Shown here: one piece after another, positions 8,901-13,987 of the stretch
Layout of the letters: each line of letters opens with the position of its first letter
Position numbering within the stretch: position 1 is the first letter of the stretch
Assembly (NCBI GenBank): GCA_016931085.1
Contig: JAFGFO010000120.1
Span: forward strand, 1-13,987
Direction: 5' to 3'
Origin: Thermoflexales bacterium
GTDB lineage: Bacteria; Chloroflexota; Anaerolineae; Fen-1058
DNA: 13,987 nucleotides
Translations under genes and position numbers: made by a program
The notes under the pieces: model-generated
What the model was told of the DNA's origin: nothing
The model's input: only the letters and a program-made list of their open reading frames with translations
Database searches by the model: none

Positions 8901-11818
8901 ACGCTGGCGAGACGGTCACCTACACGGTGGTCTACAGCAACGACGGCACGACTCCCAATGACGTGAACCTGACGCTGGATTATGGTCCCTACCTGAGCCT
9001 GATCACTTACACCGCCAGCGTGACGGACCGGCTCAGCTACGTGTCTGACGAGCACTTTGTGGATAACTCAGTGCCCAACGACGGCAAGCCTTGCACGCTG
9101 ACGCTCATCTTGCAGGTCGACGCGCCGCTGCCGTACTTGCTGGATCACTTTACCAGCGGCGTCACAGTTGACAGTCCGGGAGCGCCGGCCAAGATGGCCT
9201 CGTGGACGACCAATCTGCTTTACCCCAAGTTTGTCTTTAGCAAGACTGGGCCGGACACGGCACCTCCGCCAGGCCCCAGCAACCTGATGATGTATAACTT
9301 TACCCTGATCAACACGGGAACGTTGACCGCCACGAACATCGTGATCACCGATACGTGGGACACCAATACCAGCTTTGCGTCGGGTGGAGGCTGGGCAGTC
9401 AATGGAGACAGCACCTATGCCACCTACACGATTGCCTCCCTGGCGCCAGGTGCGGCTGCCAGCATAGACGCACTGATCGTCACGGTTGATCTGGAACAGG
9501 ATCTGTACACCAACCGGGCCGACCTGAGCTGCCAACAGACGGTCGCTCCCTCGATCGCCGAACCGACCTGGGCGCCCAGTATCGCTACCTCCAAATCAGT
9601 CACGCCTGACCCGGCTTTCCCAGGGCGGGTGTTGACCTACACTGTCTACTATACCAACACGGCTGGCTCGGCGACCCACGTGCGCATCACCGATACGCTG
9701 CCGGCCGGCTTTAGTTACCTGGGGCACACCGCCGACGGTGCTGGCTGCCTCGCTCCGGGTTGGCAGTTTATAGAGCCGGCTGGCGGGGACGCGGTCTGGA
9801 CCTGCGCCTCCATGTTAAAAGATGCCACGGGGCACATGCAAATCTGGGGCCTGGTCACGGCCGGCGAAGACACCTGGTTGGTCAACGTAACCGAAAGTGG
9901 AGGGGATCCGCCTGTTCCGGTGCGCACCATCGAAGAACCCATGCGCACCCGCGTGGCACGCCCGCACCTGGCTGTCGTCAAGAGCGCCGACACGCGCCCG
10001 GTCGCCACGGGTGACTCGATCACCTACACGCTGGTTTACTCGAACTATGGCACCGAAGCGGCCTACGAGACGCTCGTCGTCGACGAGCTGCCCGACGGGG
10101 TAGCCTTCGCCGGCTGCCCCGGCGGCGCCTGCACACACGATGCCGGCGTCGTGAGCTGGTCGTTGGGCACAGTGCCAACCGGCACGCTGGACAGCTTGAC
10201 GCTGGTCGTCCAGGCGAGCGGGGCCGCCCAGACCGTCACCAACGCCGGCTACCGGATTCGATCCAGCAAGCTGTCGACGGCTGAGACCACGGCCGGCGCG
10301 CCTGTCTCGATCGACATCCGCGCCCCGCAACTGACGCTGGTCAAGCAGGCTTATCCGCCGACGGTGAGCGCACTGAACGCGCCCATCGTCTACACCCTTA
10401 CCTACACCAACGACGGCGGCGGCGCCTTGCACCACGTCGTGATCAGTGACGTATTGTCTAACCTGGTGAGCTTTATTGGCGCCTCCCCGTCCTGCAGCCA
10501 CAGCGGCGGGGCTGCCGGTGGGGTCGTCACCTGTCTCATCGGCGACCTGGATCAAGGGCAAGCGGGTTCTGTCAGCATCCAGGTGCAAAACGTCACGACC
10601 ATCAATGGCAGCGAGATCGTCAACCAGGCTCAAGCCCTGGCGAGGAGCCACGCCCAAGGGCTGGTGGTTGAGGCCGAGAGCGAGCCGGCATCGGTTATGT
10701 ATATCGATCCCAACCAGTGCATTCCAGTCTGGTATCCAAGCTTTAGCGTTGCCCCGGCGGTGCTCAAGGCCGGTGAGCCGGTCACCTTGAGCGGCCAGGT
10801 GTATACCGGCACCCCGCCCATCCAGTACGCCTGGAATTTTGGCGATGACCAAACGGGGGAGAACCAGACCGCCCATCACACCTACGCCGTCAGCGGCACA
10901 TACACCGTGGTGATGACCGCCAGCAATACGTGCGACTCGATGACCTACAGCCGCTCCACCAGCCGCCAGGTCGTCGTTCTCGGCGAAGCCCAGCTCGCTG
11001 TGAACCCAGGCCAGTTGGACGTGTTCCTGGGCGCCGGCGGCCAAAGCGCCCGCACGCTGCTCGTCAGCAACGCTGGCACAACTGGCATGGCCTGGAGTAT
11101 CGCCGAGTCGCCGGAGGCCGACTGGCTGCAAGTGGCCCCTGCCAGCGGCGCGCTAGAGCCAGGCGGAAGCGTAAGCGTTCTGGTCACCTTCACCGCGCCG
11201 ACCACGCAGGGGGTGTACCTCACCACCTTGAGCGTCGATGGCGGGGCGGGCGGCTTGGCCAACGTTCCCGTGACGATGACGGTCCAGGAAGCGTGCGTGG
11301 AGATGACGAGCGTCAGCATCGCGGGCGCCATCTCTGGCTTGCCGGGCGTCTATACCTTCACTGCTACCTACCAACCGTCCTCGGCCACAGCGCCGAGCTA
11401 TCTGTGGGATAACGGCGACACGACCGGCGCGTCGGTTCGCAGCTTGGTTGTGGGCAGCCACACGCTGACGGTCACGGCGGACAACGGCTGCAGCGTCAGG
11501 ACAGACACGCACACGATCATCATTGGCCTCGCGCCTGAGGCGAGCTTTACCAGCGCAACCGAGGTTGGGATAGGCGAGCCGATCACCTTCACCAACACCT
11601 CAGTCGGCGCCGAGCCGTTGAGCTATGTCTGGACCTTTGGCGATGGGGTGACGAGCACGCTCGAGAACCCAACTCATGCTTACACGGCGACTGGTCCCTT
11701 CACGGTCACGCTGACGGTCAGCAACGACTATGGAGAGGATAGCGCAGAGGCGGTCATCACCGTCAGACCCGCGGCCGGCTATGCCGTTTACCTGCCGGTG
11801 GTGGTCAAGAACCAGTAG
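5915..11818 (+). CDS. Giant secreted surface protein with DUF11, PKD and BACON-like modules
   Basis: A 1967-residue exported protein. The N-terminus is long (about 25 residues) before a hydrophobic helix (about 26-47, ending LSQA-APLAP), which looks like a signal peptide. After it comes a beta-rich chain. DUF11-like modules with the pattern 'D-x-V-x-YT-L-x-x-x-N-x-G ... D-x-LP-x-G' are seen at about 55-160, 855-943, 985-1090, 1107-1193, 1223-1330, 1350-1440 and 1470-1563. The region 200-850 holds more diverged beta modules. PKD-type domains with W-x-FGD follow at about 1605-1690 and 1871-1953, a BACON-like module at 1691-1791 and an Ig/PKD-like module at 1793-1870. The end YAVYLPVVVKNQ has no LPXTG motif or membrane anchor. 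Such proteins are usually cell-surface adhesins or structural stalks; no catalytic site was seen. The ATG is 5 nt after AGGAGG; a GTG at 5912 is too close to it. Confidence 0.88.
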   Translation: MKTLSTNQLATAGQPYTLIATAWARLGMAMLAAGLLVGLLVGMVSLSQAAPLAPNPDLTMTSSPAGTTQPALNPPSSAFLLPGDQVVYTITLRNNGSAADRQPNFIRDRLPPGMEIVSVNPATSAQSGDVQNGYVLTWTLPNDVPGGSLTPVVVTARLATSGNVLKRLLENKAEGTLSDISGSLNDTTPPYLYHYLNVTPGVGKSHTTSVIAAGNSSQQAVAGEAVTMTVFFTIPRGTLAYNAVPRVLVQDGLWVTGASETHTLTTTQAAVDVQKATGNFTQLEFEPRTITDTDSITRSMVFTVYAVARQAYFLGTSGDPTSLSNGLLVQPILRWCETPGCTVNFADTRYYAENETLPGVVVRRPLLTNPTIGYSPGYPNATPPNGGDPVRFTLNAASNGGTNPPAAYDLVLNVVLGPGLSLVTATNPVTFTWSKVGDVTIITWTAPSLAGGTAWNVAPRIDVTLPQTFVIGSRYTCTAQIRYSTLPGDVPDEGIQYANYTSPGVGGFIMPVGTPDKRAFPANVTIGDQVTYTLITRLGAGTVLYSPSYTDALRRGFHYISGTLRVQGALTTGLPITAPGALDQGLVREELGWRMDTVDNTDSASTYVFTATYQTLLTGLDVNGEPTFAGETQTLANAANKYQDFRNLQSAGTNAILYWLASPGDASSRTSTNTSVPGPHNVAQPFLSTGGGGVFTTQRRGVSDYGVGDTLSFRTTVRNSTQGGVNAYEVQVCDQLPPEVEIADALALAPPLTCPGAKFLDKPQAQAQGTVCWTIDKVCPAGDFEIDYTLRVLPAAIPGVWYKNQAYITDYSSQVGDTKPFDRHYRDFASVTGTTGVVYPLALPFSVSDVFKVIGLEASKSTAASAVGAGERITYSLAYTDTSPDSNYTNLVITDSYDAYLEYVSANPAPVVTDTAGRRLVWNVASVPASGRQEIELVLRTLTVLPGTLTAVTNTLAWDAQASNPAREQPPLTWSVTTPIEAPNPHVQLSGPETSYAGETVTYTVVYSNDGTTPNDVNLTLDYGPYLSLITYTASVTDRLSYVSDEHFVDNSVPNDGKPCTLTLILQVDAPLPYLLDHFTSGVTVDSPGAPAKMASWTTNLLYPKFVFSKTGPDTAPPPGPSNLMMYNFTLINTGTLTATNIVITDTWDTNTSFASGGGWAVNGDSTYATYTIASLAPGAAASIDALIVTVDLEQDLYTNRADLSCQQTVAPSIAEPTWAPSIATSKSVTPDPAFPGRVLTYTVYYTNTAGSATHVRITDTLPAGFSYLGHTADGAGCLAPGWQFIEPAGGDAVWTCASMLKDATGHMQIWGLVTAGEDTWLVNVTESGGDPPVPVRTIEEPMRTRVARPHLAVVKSADTRPVATGDSITYTLVYSNYGTEAAYETLVVDELPDGVAFAGCPGGACTHDAGVVSWSLGTVPTGTLDSLTLVVQASGAAQTVTNAGYRIRSSKLSTAETTAGAPVSIDIRAPQLTLVKQAYPPTVSALNAPIVYTLTYTNDGGGALHHVVISDVLSNLVSFIGASPSCSHSGGAAGGVVTCLIGDLDQGQAGSVSIQVQNVTTINGSEIVNQAQALARSHAQGLVVEAESEPASVMYIDPNQCIPVWYPSFSVAPAVLKAGEPVTLSGQVYTGTPPIQYAWNFGDDQTGENQTAHHTYAVSGTYTVVMTASNTCDSMTYSRSTSRQVVVLGEAQLAVNPGQLDVFLGAGGQSARTLLVSNAGTTGMAWSIAESPEADWLQVAPASGALEPGGSVSVLVTFTAPTTQGVYLTTLSVDGGAGGLANVPVTMTVQEACVEMTSVSIAGAISGLPGVYTFTATYQPSSATAPSYLWDNGDTTGASVRSLVVGSHTLTVTADNGCSVRTDTHTIIIGLAPEASFTSATEVGIGEPITFTNTSVGAEPLSYVWTFGDGVTSTLENPTHAYTATGPFTVTLTVSNDYGEDSAEAVITVRPAAGYAVYLPVVVKNQ

Positions 11819-11824
11819 CTTATC

Positions 11825-11862
11825 GAAAACGGGGCTGGCATCGCGATGCCAGCCCCGTTTTC
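11825..11862. terminator. Perfect 38-nt palindrome, bidirectional terminator
   Basis: Arm 1 (11825-11843, GAAAACGGGGCTGGCATCG) and arm 2 (11844-11862) are exact reverse complements over 19 bp. The stem is GC-rich with an A4 run on one side and a T4 run on the other, so it can end transcripts from both strands. It starts 6 nt after the stop of the giant surface-protein gene and ends exactly before the stop codon of the convergent 101-residue gene. Confidence 0.92.
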
Positions 11863-12168
11863 TTAAAGCTGAAACCCGCCCGAAGCGTGGATCACCTTGT
11901 GCCGGTAGTCGCTGACATAGCCCAGCAAGCGGTGATACAGATTCTGCCATTCCTCGCTGGTCAAGATATCCTGAATGGTGACCATATCTTTGGCCACGCT
12001 GCCGGTCAGCACCTGGGGACAGTCGCCATACATCGTGTACCAGGCCTCGGTCGGCTCCAGGCCCAGGCGCATCAAGCCTGGCGCAAACTCTTTCATCACA
12101 AATTCGAAATATTCTGCTTCTCTACCCGGCCGGATATCCCAGCTCATCAACAGCTTTAGCATAAGCAT
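11863..12168 (-). CDS. Conserved hypothetical protein, probable dimeric alpha-beta barrel fold
   Basis: A 101-residue protein beginning MLMLKLLMSWDIRPGREAEY. An initial beta strand, 'DIRPGREAEYFEFVMKEFAP' helix, then 'TEAWYTMYGDCPQVLTGSVAKD' strands and a final helix with EEWQNLYHRLLGYVSDYRHKV resemble the ferredoxin-like dimeric alpha-beta barrel families (NIPSNAP, EthD and ABM-like). That reading rests on pattern alone, and no function can be given. It begins 7 nt after the stop of the TPR gene, with a GAGGGGA ribosome binding site overlapping that stop, so the two form one operon and translation may be coupled. A second ATG two codons in is an alternative start. The stop lies directly at the edge of the terminator palindrome. 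Confidence 0.8.
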   Translation of the reverse strand: MLMLKLLMSWDIRPGREAEYFEFVMKEFAPGLMRLGLEPTEAWYTMYGDCPQVLTGSVAKDMVTIQDILTSEEWQNLYHRLLGYVSDYRHKVIHASGGFQL

Positions 12169-12175
12169 CGTCCCC

Positions 12176-13684
12176 TCACTGGCCCAACTGGCTCAACACC
12201 TGCTCGGCTTCTTGCCGGCGCTCATCTGGTGGGTTGAGCTTGAGGAAAGCGTTCAGCGCGTCTCGTGCGCCGACCGTGTTGCCCTGGACAGCCAACGCCT
12301 TGCCCAACGGCAAGTAGGCTTCCGGCAAATTGGGATTGATCGCGACCGCCTTCTTAAAGCTGCCAATGGCCGGCTCCAGCTCGCCCTTGAGCAACTGCAC
12401 ATTGCCCAGGCCGACGTAGGCTTCAGCAAAGTCTGGCCTGGCCGTCAGCGCTTTGCTGAATTCGCTTTCCGCCTTGGCCAACTGGCTTTGCTGAATGTAG
12501 GCTGCGCCGAGCAAATAGCGCGTTTCGGGATCGTTAGGTGCCAGTGCCAGGGCCGCTTGCAACTGCCGCACCGCTGCCTCAAGCTCCCCCTTTTGGTACA
12601 AAGCGGCCCCCAAGTTCGTATTGGCGCTGATGTGCTTGGGATCGAGCCTGAGCACGGCTTCATAGCGGGCGATGGCCTCGTCGGGCCGCCCGGCGTTCAC
12701 AAAGGCGTTGCCCAGCAAGAAATGCGCCTCGATGTCGTTGGGATCCAGGATGTATTGGGCCACCTCGTCGGGTGCCAGGAGGATGGCCGCCTGGTATTCT
12801 TTCGAGGCGTCCTCCGTGCGCCCGGCTTTTTGATAGGCTTGCGCAAGCAAGGTATGCGCTTCGACCGAGGTTGGCTGGCGGGCAATGAAGGCTTCCAGTT
12901 CTGTCACCGCCTTGGCCGTATCGCCCGCTTTCAAAGCGGCTCGCGCCGGCGACAATTCTGAGCTGGACTGGGTGGCGAACGGCGAACCCGGCCAAAAAAA
13001 CACGCCAAGCGCGAGGGCCACGCTGAGCACGACAACCGCGCCGATCGTGACGGCCGGCTTGGCGGATACAATACCTGAGTGGTGATACCGACGATAATTT
13101 ATAATTTCAGCAACTATTTTGACTGCCAACATAGTAGGAACTAAGATAGAGACAGCAATCCAAAGTGTCTTATCATCAATTCCTCCACCTGACGCCCACT
13201 TTGCAGCGACCACAAAGGCAACGATACCGACCATACGGAGAAAAAACCAAGAACCCACTCTTGAAACAGATTGCCCAATGGTTTCATACTCTTGTGCTTT
13301 TCTTTTCTTGGCTTTGTCTACAAATCCAGAGGCATCGTCACCGAGATAATTGATAATCGTTCCTCTCAACGTTGCAAACTTCTTTACATTTTTTATCCCC
13401 CATCGCCCTTCGATCTTGGGTAAAGTATTAACAGATGTAAAAATTTGTACCAGCTCTGCTTCAGTACCAAAGACAATCAAATCAGGTTTATGAGGTTGTC
13501 CATTTTCGATTTGCCATTGTCCATCCTTGACGATCCATTCAAAGCAGATTTGCTCTGGCCCATCAACCCGGACTAGAATTATTCGGTTCCAATCCTCGAG
13601 TTCATTAGGCAAGGGCATGGATTTTAGTTTTTCCATTATAGATTGAATAACTGAAGCCGTTTCTTGGATATCTTTATCAGCCAT
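12176..13684 (-). CDS. SCP2-like / transmembrane / TPR-repeat protein
   Basis: A 502-residue protein. Residues about 20-112 look like an SCP2 (sterol carrier protein 2)-type domain (EQICFEWIVKDGQWQIENG ... PDLIVFGTEAELVQIF), which in other proteins binds lipids in a hydrophobic tunnel. A basic linker (KAKKRKAQEYE, 124-134) follows, then three hydrophobic segments at about 146-163, 173-195 and 211-231. About seven tetratricopeptide repeats cover 245-498 (for example AHFLLGNAFVNAGRPDEAIARYEAVLRLDP). TPRs are protein-binding scaffolds. The protein is probably a membrane-anchored scaffold with a lipid-binding head. GAGGAGG is 6 nt before the ATG. The first 205 codons are AT-rich (22/60 G+C at 13381-13440) and the rest GC-rich (39/60 at 12541-12600). 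The break is near 13070, just before the third hydrophobic segment, as expected for a fusion of two sources. Confidence 0.87.
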   Translation of the reverse strand: MADKDIQETASVIQSIMEKLKSMPLPNELEDWNRIILVRVDGPEQICFEWIVKDGQWQIENGQPHKPDLIVFGTEAELVQIFTSVNTLPKIEGRWGIKNVKKFATLRGTIINYLGDDASGFVDKAKKRKAQEYETIGQSVSRVGSWFFLRMVGIVAFVVAAKWASGGGIDDKTLWIAVSILVPTMLAVKIVAEIINYRRYHHSGIVSAKPAVTIGAVVVLSVALALGVFFWPGSPFATQSSSELSPARAALKAGDTAKAVTELEAFIARQPTSVEAHTLLAQAYQKAGRTEDASKEYQAAILLAPDEVAQYILDPNDIEAHFLLGNAFVNAGRPDEAIARYEAVLRLDPKHISANTNLGAALYQKGELEAAVRQLQAALALAPNDPETRYLLGAAYIQQSQLAKAESEFSKALTARPDFAEAYVGLGNVQLLKGELEPAIGSFKKAVAINPNLPEAYLPLGKALAVQGNTVGARDALNAFLKLNPPDERRQEAEQVLSQLGQ

Positions 13685-13724
13685 CGTAGACCTCCTCGTT
13701 AATCAATGTGCCAATATACTTTCC

Positions 13725-13754
13725 TATATAATTGCTCAATGACATTTGCGTCAA
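13725..13754 (-). promoter_or_regulatory. Probable promoter of the TPR-protein operon
   Basis: On the minus strand a -35 box TTGACG (13749-13754) is followed by an 18-nt spacer and TATATA (13725-13730). Shifting by one base gives a 17-nt spacer and TTATAT. A second -10-like TATATT occurs at 13713-13718, but its best upstream box has only a 15-nt spacer. The region shares the AT-rich composition of the 5' half of the gene. Confidence 0.5.
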
Positions 13755-13769
13755 CCGCGCAAGTTTTTA

Positions 13770-13842
13770 ACCACCGAGCACGCCGAGAGCGCAGAGATTT
13801 TTTATAAATTCTTCTCGGCGTTCTTTGCGATCTCGGCGGTGA
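13770..13842. repeat. Imperfect inverted repeat of the 'CACCGAG...CTCGGCGGTG' type
   Basis: The left arm (about 13771-13796) contains CCACCGAG, CGCCGAGA and CGCAGAG. The right arm (about 13813-13842) contains CTCGGCG, TTTGCGA and CTCGGCGGTGA. The two are imperfectly complementary (14 of 21 aligned positions over the inner part, plus ACC/GGT ends) around an A/T-rich centre with a T-rich loop. The arms are built of degenerate GAG/CGC units about 7-9 nt apart. It looks like a dispersed intergenic repeat; it also separates two divergent genes, so it is unlikely to be a terminator for either. Confidence 0.65.
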
Positions 13843-13873
13843 ACTAGTTTCGGTTGCGGCTGGAGGCCGCGCT

Positions 13874-13987
13874 ATGGATATTATACCAGATTTCTTACCG
13901 CCTATCATCATGGTTTGCTGGTCGCAACTCATCCAATGGTTCAGCGACCAGGTCTACGCCGAGTTGATCAAGCGCGACCCCGACCAC
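13874..13987 (+). CDS. Start of an unrecognised gene, truncated by window edge
   Basis: Thirty-eight codons, open to the end of the window, beginning MDIIPDFLPPIIMVCWSQL and continuing IQWFSDQVYAELIKRDPDH. A GGAGG ribosome binding site (13862-13866) lies 7 nt before the ATG, which supports a real start. The family cannot be named securely. The stretch FSDQVYAELIKRDPDH is faintly reminiscent of the N-terminus of some transposases, and a repeat lies directly upstream, but this is weak. It could equally be a host protein. It is divergent from the TPR operon. Confidence 0.45.
   Translation, partial: MDIIPDFLPPIIMVCWSQLIQWFSDQVYAELIKRDPDH

Noticed and set aside
9815..11131. Long open frame on the minus strand (438 codons)
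   Set aside because: It lies wholly antisense to the giant surface-protein gene, has no domain pattern, and its composition reflects GC-rich third positions of the sense frame.
11975..12961. Plus-strand open frame of 328 codons
   Set aside because: Antisense to the TPR gene and the small downstream gene, both of which have good ribosome binding sites and recognisable structure.
13699..13932. Minus-strand open frame of 77 codons
   Set aside because: It runs through the inverted repeat, giving an Arg/Pro/Ser-rich product, and overlaps the likely promoter and a better-initiated plus-strand frame.

Overview
This 14 kb window most likely comes from a Chloroflexota (Anaerolineae-like) bacterium, probably a metagenome assembly. 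The pointers are a GC-rich coding style, a COG4277-like radical SAM gene, a very large secreted DUF11/PKD protein ending in a YLPVVVKN-type tail, and many small dispersed repeats. This assignment is inference; no rRNA or other marker gene is present.

Left part (1-1052, minus strand): the N-terminal part of a radical SAM / helix-hairpin-helix protein that runs off the window, preceded by a DUF624/YesL-like integral membrane protein with a clear sigma70-type promoter. Divergent from these (1074-5169, plus strand) are uvrA, the nucleotide-excision-repair damage sensor, and queG, epoxyqueuosine reductase, 36 nt apart and probably co-transcribed. Both genes carry extra in-frame segments built on small repeats: two heptanucleotide arrays in uvrA and a 33-nt palindrome in queG. 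QueG also stops where the C-terminal HEAT-like region would normally begin.

Middle (5201-11862, plus strand): two short genes, each with its own near-consensus promoter: a TatA/E-type twin-arginine translocase subunit and an FmdB-type zinc-ribbon protein. They are followed by a 1967-residue secreted surface protein with many DUF11-like beta-sandwich modules, then PKD and BACON-like modules. It ends at a perfect 38-nt palindrome that can serve as terminator for both strands.

Right part (11863-13770, minus strand): a two-gene unit with a 7-nt gap. The first gene encodes an SCP2-like / transmembrane / TPR protein whose first 205 codons are AT-rich while the rest is GC-rich, which suggests a chimeric gene. 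The second encodes a 101-residue protein of probable ferredoxin-like (dimeric alpha-beta barrel) fold. The window closes with an imperfect inverted repeat and the start of a plus-strand reading frame that runs off the end.

No complete new defence or metabolic system is visible. The most notable signal is the repeated in-frame colonisation of conserved housekeeping genes by short repeats, including period-7 arrays in a DNA repair gene that could switch its reading frame.
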